Positions 34,551 through 45,588 of a stretch of 64,000 nucleotides of DNA are shown here, piece after piece. Under the pieces are notes generated by a model. It ran no database searches. It was not told the DNA's origin and saw only the letters and a list, made by a program, of their open reading frames with translations. Origin of the DNA: Nereocystis luetkeana (lineage: Eukaryota; Sar; Phaeophyceae; Laminariales; Laminariaceae); assembly GCA_031213475.1 (NCBI GenBank), contig JARUPZ010000034.1, forward strand, positions 806,001 through 870,000, written 5' to 3'. Position numbers and translations under genes: made by a program. Every line of letters starts with the position of its first letter. Within the stretch, counting starts at the first letter, position 1.

Positions 34551-34710
34551 TTAACCCTTTTAGGACCGCAGCCCCGTTTTGGGGACAAATAACTTAGAAT
34601 TTAAGTGGTTTACCCCCTAGACGGGACTGCGGTTCTAAAAGGGCACTTAAATTCTAAGTTGTTTGTTATTTGTCCCCCAAACGCCAAACGGGACTGCGGT
34701 CCTGAAAGGC
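34551..34710. mobile_element. Fold-back MITE family A, copy 4 (compound)
   Basis: A complete unit with TTAACCCTTTTAGGACCGCA on the left and GACTGCGGTTCTAAAAGGG on the right. It is followed directly by a second right arm, ACGGGACTGCGGTCCTGAAA, preceded by an inverted AAATTCTAAGTTG. It looks like one element extended by a partial inverted duplication. Confidence 0.8.
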
Positions 34711-34926
34711 CACCTCCTGATTACCATATATATACCAGGCACCTGGTACCGAGTAACATGCAAGACAACACACCTTCTCGGACGATTTTCATATCTGGGT
34801 GTCCACGGGCAGAAATAAAAGGACGGTTTCATGTGAAGGACACACACATGATCATCATAGATAGGATTCTTTTCGTTCAAAGCTGGCGCCCAAGAAGATC
34901 TGATATCAATAGTCATTATTATTTCC

Positions 34927-35050
34927 CTTGCCATCCGACAATGTGCAGCATGGTCTTCAACATAGATCACTCATACCTTTCCCGAAAGAAGAAAACCTCG
35001 GAAACAAAAGGAAACCCATATGGCATGCACCAAGTCTACCTCCCTTCTGT
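34927..35050 (-). mobile_element. 5'-truncated LINE copy (3' end only)
   Basis: CTTGCCATCCGACAATGTGC, then AGCATGGTCTTCAACAT and CCTCGGAAACAAAAGGAAA, match the LINE 3' end. TCATTATTATTTCC adjoins on the left as the tail. Confidence 0.75.
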
Positions 35051-35359
35051 TAGTTATTAGTGTCAAAGGTGCTGTCGCGTACCTCAGGTACTACTGCTGG
35101 TGTAGTCCATCCCTCTATGATTATCGGCATAAACCAACAGTAGTATGGGACGCCTATTACTACTACAGCATCATACAGTAGCAGTACAACACCACTACAG
35201 TAGGTATAATAGCCCCTGTCGAAGGAACCTCTTTTAAGGGGAAGCGCTATATATATAACAAGGGATGTCAAACGCCCTGCCCGCCATTTTTGCCCACTGC
35301 TGACTGTAGGGGGGCGGTACCAACTGCTGACTGTGTAATACAGTATGAGGGGCTACTCC

Positions 35360-35454
35360 TAACCCCTTTAGAACCGCAGTCCCGTTTTGGGGACAAACTA
35401 CTTGGAATTTGAGTGGTCTTTCCCCAAAACGGGACTGCGGTTCTAAAAGGGTTA
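35360..35454. mobile_element. Fold-back MITE family A, copy 5
   Basis: TAACCCCTTTAGAACCGCAG to CTGCGGTTCTAAAAGGGTTA, with GTCCCGTTTTGGGGACAAAC and CCCCAAAACGGGAC inside. Nearly perfect arms. Confidence 0.85.
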
Positions 35455-35553
35455 CCCTTTTAGTACTGCAGCACCCGTTAGCGGGCAAACCTGTCTACTT
35501 ACAAGTGTATTGCCCTAAAATGGGACTACTGCGTTGTGCAGTAAAGCGGGTCT
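35455..35553. mobile_element. Fold-back MITE family A, copy 6 (degenerate)
   Basis: Directly abuts copy 5: CCCTTTTAGTACTGCAGC, ACCCGTTAGCGGGCAAAC, then GCCCTAAAATGGGACTAC and TGCAGTAAAGCGGG. Adjacent insertion or local duplication. Confidence 0.5.
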
Positions 35554-35559
35554 GACAGG

Positions 35560-36180
35560 GCTATAATATGTACCGCAACGAGAAACAGGAAAGCGTGTCC
35601 AGGGTGGATTTCTTATTTTTGCGAAAGCGTGCGTTCTACCTGGTACACTATAACTCCGGCAATTAACGACCCCTTCATTGATTACCCTACCCCGTATTCC
35701 CTTGTAAACACCGGGCTGCCTTTTTTATTGCTCGTTTTATTTTTACTGTTTGTTGTATACCGGAGGTGTCCTGTCCTGTGCCACTGTTGTATCTCCTAAA
35801 AGCCGAGCCTATATGCCGACCGTGTTGAAAGCTCGTAAGCTCGTGTGACCGCTAAAAAAGCGGGAGGTATCGGCGTATTCACGTTGTGTTCGGTAGGAAA
35901 AAAATTATGGTACGAGTATTTTACCGCTGTGTTTTGTGTGCAGTGTGGGCTGACCAAGAAGAAACGCCCAGAGCAGTAATCATGTGAGCAAGCTTTGATG
36001 CCTTAGTGGCATATACCAAGTTAATTTATAGTTCCTTGTGACGTAATTATCCGCGAACGACCATGCTTGAGCGTACGCTATTCTTTGCGATAGGGTACGA
36101 GTATAGCGTTCTATGGGATGGGGTAGCGTGGCGCTCGCCGCCGAGCACGGATATTTGTTGACAGGTATTGATTGACCCCC
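35560..36180. other. No recognisable gene
   Basis: No frame or repeat that I can support; contains one TACCTGGTA at about 35638. Confidence 0.5.
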
Positions 36181-36290
36181 CCCCCATACGTGACCTGTTA
36201 TTAATAATACTATTAATAATATATTTTTATGACAATTATTAATATTGTATTCTTAATATTATCATTATTTTTTTTATTATGTTTTTTAGG

Positions 36291-36828
36291 CTTGCCATCC
36301 GACAATGTGCAGCATGAGCTTCCACGTTGGTTGATCAATCAAAACATTCCTGAAAGGAGAAATCTCCGTATACAAACGAAACCTATACGCAAAGTCTATC
36401 TATAGTTTTATGTCTACGTCCTTTTAGGTTTTATCTATATACGATATTCTATGTGTGTTGTCTTTGCTCCCTGCTCCCTCCTACATATTAATATATATGT
36501 AGTCGTTACTTCTATTCCTAAATCCCAAGTATATATATTCATATGTGCTCGTTACTTCTATTCTTAAATCCTACCAGGTAGGCCGCATCCAAGCTCCATC
36601 CCCACGCCATCAGTGTGGGTCTGTCACCCCCCCCCCCCTACTCCTTCTCGATTCCTGACGACCCCTAAGCTGGAGCCTAAATCGCGATACCCTCCTCGAA
36701 ATGGCGACCTGTGTAGTCACCGAGACGATTTGGAGTAGGCGTTCCTTCACCAATCATTTCCTTCCCATCGACCCACCATCCCTTCCCCCCACTACACCAC
36801 TAGCTGCCAGCTGGTCGATGAACTTGTC
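36291..36828 (-). mobile_element. 5'-truncated LINE copy, 0.54 kb
   Basis: Matches 22862-23333 through CTTGCCATCCGACAATGTGC, CATCAGTGTGGGTCTGTC, CTCGATTCCTGACGA, GGCGACCTGTGTAGTCACCG and CTGCCAGCTGGTCGATGAAC. It stops just inside the 3' coding end (FIDQLAAS on the minus strand). A long ATT-rich tract (36200-36285) forms the tail. An insertion of AT-rich sequence lies near 36480-36580. Confidence 0.85.
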
Positions 36829-37645
36829 GTGCGGCGGTCATCGGGAAGATGACTATTAATAGTTAGGAAGCAGGGTGCTGATCTGTCCGATCGAAACGCA
36901 GCTGCCTTCACGTGCGTGCACCCACTCCTTATAGCCGACGCGTTGAGCAAACACGGCTGTTGAACACCGGTCCGACGAAGATGCACACATTTCCAAGCTT
37001 ACAAACGCTGACGAAGTATGTATGTATGTATGCTGAAGATGTTTGGTATAATCCCGAACTTTATCTCAGCGCACTAATTCCGTGTGGCCACACGTACTGC
37101 TTGTTGGTGCGCTCCCGTGGTTGCTGTTCTGAGAACCTCGGGCAGCCGAACCCTAATTATTGATTTTCGTGATTAGTTGGGCGGTCACGCGAGGTCGACT
37201 TGGTTGATCTAAGTGCATCAACTGATGACTTCGTGTTAAGCGGGGCGGAGTCGCGTGGCTCCCATTCTCTTTGTGTGTGCGATTTGTTTCGAACAATCTT
37301 GTGACAAGACGGTGGCATTGCTGTTTTGTCCGTAACTCAGGGTGGGCCTGGGCATGCATTGTCATGCTTCTTACAGCCTTCTACAGTTGGGTACAACAAT
37401 TTTCTCAGCGTCTCCTTGCCCCGGCTACTATTCCCACCGGAATGCCGGTTAGAGTGCCGGCCATATCATATTAGACACGTGTGTGTTTGCCATGCCTGAC
37501 GGTGCTACTCCCATCACCATTGTTACCTCTTATACCTACAGCTGAGTCAACTGTGTTAGCCAACTTGTTCGTGACTTTGTTTACGCCGCGGAGCATTCAG
37601 TACGTATTCAGCGCTTTCTCAACTTGTGCTCATCCCTCGCCTACT

Positions 37646-38060
37646 TTACGCTTCCTTTTCCCGAGCGAGAGAAGGGAGGAGAGGCGAAGGAGGTAGGGTT
37701 ATCGCCAGTGGCAAACCTTTCTGGGTTCGGCATGCGGCGATTAACTCGTGACATTGGGGTATTTCGTCTGCGCGATACTCGAGGTCTGACTCCGGGCCGT
37801 ACCCTCGAAGCCTCAGACGGTTTTTGTAGTTGTGGGGGTTTTTTCTGCCAGGGCCACGTCTATGGCCTACTACCCTGTCTACGAAGTAGGAATCAATTTT
37901 AGGTTGAGCCTCGTCTGGATGGTCCAATTCGGGTAGGGTATTGGTTTCTCTAACAACAATTCCACACGATTCTCAAATTGAGGTGCCGGCGGTGTTTCCC
38001 GTCTCAGGTATAGGGCTTTATGTGGGCAAGGTAGACTGACACCTCTCGTGTGTCGATTTC
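37646..38060 (-). pseudogene. Gypsy integrase C-terminal end and chromodomain relic
   Basis: On the minus strand, sequence at 38060-37950 reads IDTREVSVYLAHIKPYT before a stop, resembling the HVS.LKPY end of gypsy integrase. A shifted frame (37927-37646) then reads SYFVDRVVGHRRGPGRKNP, YKNRLRLRGYGPESD and EIPQCHELIAAC. The V..ILDHR...G...YLVRW.GYGPE.D.W order is that of a chromodomain from chromovirus-like Ty3/gypsy elements; the first tryptophan is L and the W after the acidic pair is lost. Such domains tether integration to modified histones. No RT or LTR is seen beside it. Confidence 0.6.
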
Positions 38061-38099
38061 TCCGACCCTGGCTTCCACAATATTATTATTATCATCATT

Positions 38100-38165
38100 A
38101 TTGCTACTATCACTATTGTTATTATTATCAGTATTATTAATAATTGTATTATTCTAACTATATTA
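38100..38165. repeat. ATT-type microsatellite ending in a KpnI-type palindrome
   Basis: TTATTATTATCAGTATTATT runs into GTACCAGGTACCTGGTA at 38165-38182, a perfect palindrome made of two ACCAGGTA half-sites. Confidence 0.8.
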
Positions 38166-38656
38166 TGTACCAGGTACCTGGTATTTACTTTTTGCATACA
38201 ATGTTAATTCCTATTGGTGGGGGTCTGTATTCCATGGCGATGTTTGCTGCAACTGTTGTACAAGGGCCCTGGCCTGTGATGGCTGTGGTTCACCCTTCTT
38301 GGTTCTGCCCCACAATACGCACTACTTCGTTGATGCAACAGCAGTTTACCTTTGAACTCTGGCGCCACCGCATACCACATAGAAGGAACCGGGAGACTAC
38401 CGTCCTGCGGTCGAATTCGCACCAAAGCCGGAGAGTTATTCTGCACCATATTTTCCAGAAAACGGGAAAATGATCTGGGTGTGCTACGAGGTACACTATT
38501 CTTCGTACATGTCGAGTGTCGGTGGAAATACTGCTGTCTACTTGGTTTTGCCGGTACAACCTAACTCGCAAAAACGTTGCGCCCGATATATATAACCTTC
38601 TGCTTTGTGAAGAAGCCGTCGTGTGATGCGTTTACAGGTGCCCACGTTTCCCCCCA

Positions 38657-38765
38657 CTAAAACGGTGGGCCATAGTAAATAGGACCTATGTTAGACACAA
38701 AAACCTACATATTTAAATATTTTTACTAACAATATTAGGTCATATTAACTATGGCCCCCCGTAAT
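38657..38765. mobile_element. Fold-back MITE family B, copy 2
   Basis: The left arm is decayed at its tip (ACGGTGGGCCATAGTAAATA); right arm ATTAACTATGGCCCCCCGTA, followed by AT. The interior carries AAAAACCTACATATTTAA and TTTTTACTAACAATATT, shared with copies 3 and 5. Confidence 0.8.
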
Positions 38766-39126
38766 AGACAAGTACCGGGGTATAGACTACAATGTACCAG
38801 TCATAGACGAAAGAGTACATATCACCAGGTACTGGCGTGTTTTTATCGGGCATGCGTGTATAAACTTGAGTGCTCCGTCTGCTCGTCGATTTTCATTCAA
38901 TGTTCGCTGTTTTACAGTCTTGTGTTTCTCGGCTACAACAAGCCTGGAAACACAAAATGTCTGCTACTGCTGTAGGTACACACCAATACGAGTACAACAG
39001 CAAAGACAAGTTTGTTCCCTCCCGAAGGCTCCACTATTATTAATAAGACGGGGGGTTTTTTCCTGTCCATCCGCATTTTTTCTTTCGTTTTGTAGTTACT
39101 TATTTACTACCACTGGTACTTTTGTA

Positions 39127-39957
39127 TTAAGGCTCATGGCGCATAACCTATTAGGTATGGCGATTGGCGTGTGTACCAGCTCGTAGCTGGTGTGTACGCC
39201 TAGACTCGATTGCCGATGGCCGGCAATACACAGTCAAAATGTTCGAGGCAAACACGTGGTCACTGTCAGGTGACTTGTACGTGAAGCTTCAACATAGAAG
39301 AGAAGAAGAAGATGGTGTGGTGACCCCAAGCCACATTGTTGATTGATTGCTCAGCTGGAAGCTGATGATGGTGAGCAAAAGTAGAGCAAAAGTAGATTGA
39401 GCTCAAAGGGGAGGGCGGTGCGCGTGTGCGCTCGCAGCTCGCAACAAAGGACGACCCTTGCGCTTCGGTCAAACAAAAACAAAATGAGGGAATACCCTCG
39501 TATTCCGTTCAAAATAAAACAACGAAGAGAACCCCCAGATTTACTGTAAAGAACAATATATCTTGGGGTACATATCCATGACCCCAGTGTAGCCTATGTT
39601 GTTTCTCCAACCAGAACTACATTGTAACAACAGTAAAACTATGCTACCGGTCTCGGAGGGATACTGAAGATATCCTGTCCATTATGATGTACCAATGATA
39701 GCACGTACCAAATGTGCTGTCTACCGTAGATCATGTACGTACGTACCACAACAGTAGATCCATGGCACTACTCGTCATTGGGACTTTATTCTGTGCGTAC
39801 GGGTGCACAGCAGTATATGCGTAAAAAGACAGCTGCTGCTATCCTACTATAACTCAGACTGGAAAACTGTCTGTCGTACATAGAATGCGTAAATGTATAC
39901 CAGATGACGTAAGTGTAATCGAGTAACGAATATGATGGTTACTGACAAGTATCATCT
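39127..39957 (+). repeat. 0.83-kb dispersed repeat, copy 2
   Basis: Near-identical to 20874-21707, with short indels (for example an extra AGCAAAAGTAG near 39375 and a missing ATTG near 39775). Same orientation. Confidence 0.85.
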
Positions 39958-39959
39958 CT

Positions 39960-40660
39960 ACTATTTTGAACATTTGGATTGCGTATACAAAATATCGATC
40001 TCTTTTGTTTCATTTTTTTTATTCTTTCGCACTCGGCACGAAGATGAGGCGAACTTGAGCAGCAAGCGCCACACATCTGACACGTGTAACTTATCTGTTA
40101 TGGGTGGCGTCCAAGTGATAGTGAGGAGTGGAAGGGCCAACAGTTGTAGGGCATCCGTTGAGTTGACGAAGGCAGGGAGAAAATGGCAGACAGGGTGGCA
40201 AGTTTTTTGTTTGTGTGCGCTCTTCGTACGCTCGCTGGGGGTACGAGTAGGGCAGCAAGGATGTAGCGGTATTGGACGCCGATGCCGATAGCTTCCAAAT
40301 GTGCCGGTAATAAGGAGATGATAGACATCGTGCAGAGGCATTCCGAAGACATGTGTCGGCTTCGGCATCGAGTCTCGTTGTTCGCCACGCTCTCTGTTTC
40401 AGTTTTTTAGTTTTTGTTTTTTGGATTATTTCCATCATGTACGTGTCTTCCTCAGTTTTTGCATTGTCGGGTTACGCCCCTCTCCCCTCTGTGTATCCAT
40501 GTATCCATCTTATCTTCCTTCCGCTCCTTGGTTTTCAAGTTCTATAGTATTCTGTATTTTCTCGGGTTTCTTCTTGTATCTTGTTTTCATGTCTGTCTTT
40601 TTATCCACGTCTTTTGGATGTATCTGAGTTGCTGGTTGCGTGTAAATGATGAACTGTCGT
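39960..40660. other. No recognisable gene
   Basis: A 135-codon minus frame (40368-39961) and overlapping plus frames show no known motif. The sequence is T-rich on the plus strand. Confidence 0.4.
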
Positions 40661-40673
40661 ATCCATCCAGTAC

Positions 40674-41275
40674 TAGGGTTGCACCCCGGCCTCAAAATTT
40701 GGAACCGGGTACCCCGACCGGGTGGGGGGCGGTTGAGGCGGAACCGGAACCAGGTACCCGGGTCCCGGCAGACACGGGTACCGGGGTACCCGGTTTACCA
40801 TACACTAGTTGCTCCCCTTTTAGCGTTTGAGCGGCGGCGGATGAGGCGGACACGGGTATCTGGGTACCCGTGTACCCGAGTACTTGGGTTACCATACACT
40901 ATTCGCTCCCCTTTTTGCGTTTTGAGCGGCGGCGTGGTAAGGCGGACACGGGTACCCGGGTACCCGGTTTACCGTACACGATTTGCTCCCCTTGTAGCTT
41001 TGGAGCGGCGGCGTGGTAGGCAAGGCAGGCATTAATAGGGATGTTCTCTATTATGTCTGTAGTCTGCAGGGGCGAGAGGCGAGAGTCTAGAGGCACAGGC
41101 ACTGGAGTGTAAATCAACGTATACCCCAGTCTTGTGGCCTCCGTATAGCACAATCGACGGGTACCCGGGGTACAAATACCCGCGGTTCTGTGAGTTGGAC
41201 CGGGACGGTTCCGGTTCCGACGGTTCTGGGTACCTGCCACCGGGTACCCGGTTCTCAGTCAGACGGGGTGCAACT
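40674..41275. mobile_element. hAT-like non-autonomous element, 0.6 kb, with target duplication
   Basis: Left end TAGGGTTGCACCCCG; right end CGGGGTGCAACTC, its inverted form. Both are preceded or followed by CCATCCAGTAC (40663-40673 and 41276-41286), which contains the 8-bp duplication expected for hAT. Inner ends share GAACCGGGTACCC in inverted orientation. The interior is three tandem units of 80-96 bp (40769-41022) holding GGTACCCGGGTACCCGG and GAGCGGCGGCG. No coding capacity. Confidence 0.8.
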
Positions 41276-41289
41276 CCATCCAGTACGAG

Positions 41290-43240
41290 GGCATGGCATT
41301 GCGCTGCATACTCTCCTTACTCAAGTACAATGTGCCGGGTAGCATCATTATGGCGTTACGTTTGCGACCTCGGAGCTTGCATCTCTCGAGGATGAAAAGT
41401 CAGAGCGAGCACTGGGTTTGCGGGATGTCGTTGTGTAGAAGCAACGCTTAGCCCGTCTAGGACCGACTGCAGTCCAGTTATGAGGACTAAACACACACGT
41501 GGAAATTGGGTCGTATTTAGGTTTATATACAGCGCAAGCAGGACCCGAAGGTTTAGCGCGAAGAACAACACACTCACACCCTCGCCAAGGTTGAGCTGGG
41601 TTAGTGCCGCCTGCGTGAATCTATACTGTACCCCTCCCTCCTCACCGAGCATGCCTTCAAGCGGATGTTCCTCCAGATTTAGAAAGTGTACATAATGTCG
41701 AAACAACATCGTGTTCACGCCCACGAGAGTCTAACTGGTGACACGGTGGGAGAGCACGCCCACTTTTCACCACCCGGGCGAGTCGCTCTGTCACTCAGTC
41801 ATAATTGGATCTGAACATATTTTGTTGGCCCAGCGTAAGAATCAATCTCACTCGACGGTACATATCGGAAAAGTAAAAACTAACAACGCTTCAGGGTCGT
41901 TCTTGATGACCTTGTTATTTTCCTCAAAGTTCGGCTTTTTCTGAAAACCAGAAAAGAGGAGTGACAACATGAGACGGCACAGACAGGCCTGGTTTGTCGT
42001 TGGAATTATCGCTCACTCGATACAGAGCCGCCGCTACAGCAGTCACGCTCGCGGAAATCATGGGCATGGTGAGTCAGCTGGAGTCGGCCAGGCTAAGAAG
42101 CAGGTGCCCGTGCCTCGGACTGTGAATCTATCAGCAACCCTTCGCGTAATAGCGCCCAAACCGACAATATTGTCAGTTCTTGCCTTCAGTGCAGCTCAGC
42201 AGGCTGAGATGCTCGGATACGACTGCACGTCGGCTCTGTTGACTCGAAGAAGAGAGCCCAGGAACCCACGGTGCTTGCTGCGATCGGCCACGGCCCGTGA
42301 GTGGCTTCGGGAATGACCCTGGTCAGTCCTGTAGACTCCCGAGCGGCGGCACAGCTCAAGCGGTGCGCCTGCGATGCGGCTGCCCGATCCTCCACCCCCT
42401 GTACAGCTTGTCCCGAGGAACTTGAAGGGAGTTTTTTCAGCGATTTATGCTTTGAGTTATTTTCCGGGAACTTCGTCCTCAAAAGCAGAAAAACAAACCA
42501 ACAAAAGGGCGGGAAGATTGAACGGAGGAAACCTGGGGTGTGTGGAGAGGTATTGAATCGTTGGCGTGCTTCAATAGAGAAATCGTCGGTGGGTTTGAAG
42601 AGAGGGGATAGGCCAAGAGGGTCATAGATTAGATGACGGGTGCAGATGGTTGAACTGGAAAGACAGAGGCTTCGAAGGGTTTGAAAAGGTGAAGAATAAG
42701 ACGATCTACTGGTAGTACTCTACTCGTGGGTGTGTACGAGGAGGAGTTTTGCATCCGGTACGAGGTCGGCGGGTTGAAAGAAGAACGCGCCCGCCCTCCC
42801 TGGGGCTATGGTATGGTAGGTTGTCTTACAGTAGAAGCTGCCAGTCTATATCGGGGGGGGGCGGCGTTGTATGATGTTGTAGGTAAGTGTAGCTAAGGTC
42901 CAGCACTTCGTATTAATAATTATTCCAGCTTCATCAGCAAAAAAAAACTAAGTTTCGTCGCAGAGAACAGCCCTAAATATAAAACCTCTGTTCACTGCCC
43001 CCCCCCCCCTCAAATAAAAAAACAACTTTCCATATTTTCCGCCAAGGGCTGCCGGTAAAAAAGAAAAAACAATAACAGAATTTGGAAAAATATGGAAATA
43101 TAGAAATTTAGAACGAAACAATGAACAAACTGCGAAGGAAAAGGGTAGTCACTCGGTAGAACGACTCTGAGCGGCTGTAAACAGTGGACCCAAAAGCGAC
43201 CCCCCTACGGCAGCTCCAGTCAGTAGTAAAAGCAGCTCGA
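41290..43240. other. No recognised gene; several unassigned frames
   Basis: Frames at 41356-41724 (minus, 122 codons) and 41969-42316 (plus, 115 codons) are the longest. Neither has a motif I know. A C-tract lies near 43000. Confidence 0.4.
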
Positions 43241-43427
43241 GAGGCCCTCTGCGATCGTGGACAAACGATCAAGTTCTACGATAGTTGTTGGCTGCTTGTG
43301 CCTCCTCATCCTGCACCCTCTCCCCCTCGGGTTCGCCGCCCCCGTTGCTCCCTTCCGCGCTCCTTCTCTCCATTCTTCCTCCACTCGTTCCTGCTCCGCG
43401 GGAGACGAGTTGCACCGATACATCACA

Positions 43428-43460
43428 GCAGCAGCAGCAGCAGCAGCAGTAGCAGCAGTC
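43428..43460 (+). repeat. (CAG)n microsatellite
   Basis: About eight CAG units with one TAG interruption. In one frame it encodes an alanine run, within a 43257-43598 frame that starts with a hydrophobic stretch but has no ATG. Confidence 0.9.
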
Positions 43461-43631
43461 TTGAGCTACCCTAAACTTGCGGATTGGAGGGAAGAGGCGT
43501 GCTGCAATAGGGGTATTATATATTATATACCTGGTGCCATTGTTTATGCAAAACGTCCCTTGCTGAACAGGCTCCTGAACCCAATATCGTTACACTGATG
43601 GTGTGTTTTCAACACATTTCGCGATATACCT

Positions 43632-43757
43632 ATTACGGGGGACCATAGTTAACAGGACCTATGGTATACATAAAAACCTATATGTTTAACCATTTTTACT
43701 AACAATATTTGGTCCTGTTAACAATATTTGGTCCTGTTAAGCATGACCCCCCGTAAT
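43632..43757. mobile_element. Fold-back MITE family B, copy 3
   Basis: TATTACGGGGGACCATAGTT on the left and GACCCCCCGTAATA on the right. The inner block CAATATTTGGTCCTGTTAA is duplicated in tandem, making this copy longer. TA flanks both ends. Confidence 0.85.
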
Positions 43758-44171
43758 AGTAGTAGAACATTTGGCGTCGGGTTGTTCGTCGGGTTGCAGT
43801 TTCACCTATTAATAGTCTCACAGCCGTTTTTTAGTGGGGTGAGGTATAGAGCTCGTATGCTTCATTCAAGTCAGGAGCCTCGCAAATAGCACCAAGGTAG
43901 GCGCTACCCCTGCAAGGCAAACACGCATCGGAAGCTCACACACAAAACTTCGACCATTCGTCAAAGAAGGGCGAACTTTGTAACCAAATGATACTACTCG
44001 AATCGGGTCCGCAGCAGGTCTGAGCGAACCCAGTACCGATCATCCTGCGGACCAACACCAGACCCGGTGCTGCTTGGGTCAGGTCGGGTCAACGTGCCCA
44101 ACTGGGCTAAATTGACACACGACACGAACGTGGAATTGTGGTGAGCTTAAGCTTTATTTTTACCAATCCGC

Positions 44172-44199
44172 CGGAGGATAAAAAAAAAAAAAAAAAAAA
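44172..44199 (+). repeat. A-tract
   Basis: About twenty A in a row. It may be a retroposed 3' tail, but no source sequence is evident on its left. Confidence 0.6.
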
Positions 44200-44522
44200 G
44201 GTGCTGCTTGGGCACCTTCACGAACCCGATAGGAAGGCCCTCGCCGAAGAATCTTATACTGGCAACACGCAAGTTATAGCACCTACCTGGTACACCCTTG
44301 GGACAGATGTCGGGGTCGAACTCTCGCAAAGCCCACCACGTGGGTCGCACACGACGGAAATGGTGACTTTGGAAAGACGCCCGCGAGATCTCGCCATAGC
44401 GCTCGGTGTTTGGACCTTCGCCGTTGTCGAGAAAATTGGCATAGGCATTCGCCCGATGGGGCGCGCGGTCGCTAGCGCCTTCTCAACAGAGTACTGCTGT
44501 AGTAGTGGTCCCTCTCTAGTGC

Positions 44523-44716
44523 CGGTATGCGCCCGCCAACAATACCGGCACTATATGTAGCGCCAACCGGCACTATTTACCCCGCACACTGCCTCACTGG
44601 TTAATCCCCTCCGTACCAAGCGATTTCATAGGCCCTGTAGTGGGCATGCGCCCGCCAACAATACTGGCACTATAGCGCCAACCGGCACTATTTACTCCGC
44701 ACACTATCACACTGGT
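44523..44716. repeat. Tandem duplication, period about 122 bp
   Basis: ATGCGCCCGCCAACAATACC, GGCACTAT, GCGCCAACCGGCACTATTTA and CGCACACT occur at 44526-44595 and again at 44645-44705, with few differences. Confidence 0.85.
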
Positions 44717-44749
44717 GATTTCCATGTGTGCGAAGGGCCAAGCGGTTCC

Positions 44750-45585
44750 ACATGCGCCTACACTACTCAACCGGCACCATAGACGGGCCACTACCGTTTT
44801 AGTGCACAATTTATCCAGAGGAAAGCGCAAAACGAGGCGTCTCGGTGGCTTTCCAGCGTGGCGTGCCCACCCCGTCCTGCGTGCCATGCTACCTGGCGAA
44901 GGTTGACGGACCTGCGAAAACTCTGCCGCCGAACCCGTAAATCTCACCGATGGCCAGGGAAGAGGCCGTTTGCAAAGTTGCGCGCCATGGCCGGATTCGT
45001 CGTTGAATTATCGAAACATTTCCCCCCATACTCGAACCCTAACGTCTCGGGTGTTTCACGGCACATTGCTTCACGAATCCCACGTGTAGCAAAATACACT
45101 TGAGCAGAGTATGGACTATATGTACCTGGCGTTGGGGGGAAAAACATATTGAACGAGGCACATACCATGAATGGCTGCGGAAACGGCAAGGAACAAATGA
45201 AGCACGGAAAAACTCGTCGCGATCAATATAGAAAACCGAGCGAAGGTGTGTGATGATCGTATAGCCTAGTACCATCTTCGCCTGAGAGGACATTGCGAGT
45301 ACGGTGATTATTCACAGAATATGTTTTTCTGTGTGTGTAGGGAGATCTTTGTTTTCTGGACAATGATCCTATTAATAGGAAATTCTGGCAGAAATTGCTT
45401 ATCTTAACGGTATCACTCAAGCGATAGATAGTTCGAAGCATGTTTTTTTCGTTTTATCGACGGGAAGCAAAATTATTTTTGTACGGGTAGATTCGAGATT
45501 TCCCGCCGATTCCGACCAACTTCAAGCTGCGACGGCTCGGCCACGGCTAGGCTCAAAGATCATCGTTGGAAAAAAAGGTTGATTT
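44750..45585. other. No recognisable gene
   Basis: Frames of 80-117 codons on both strands, none recognised. Confidence 0.45.
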
Positions 45586-45588
45586 TTT

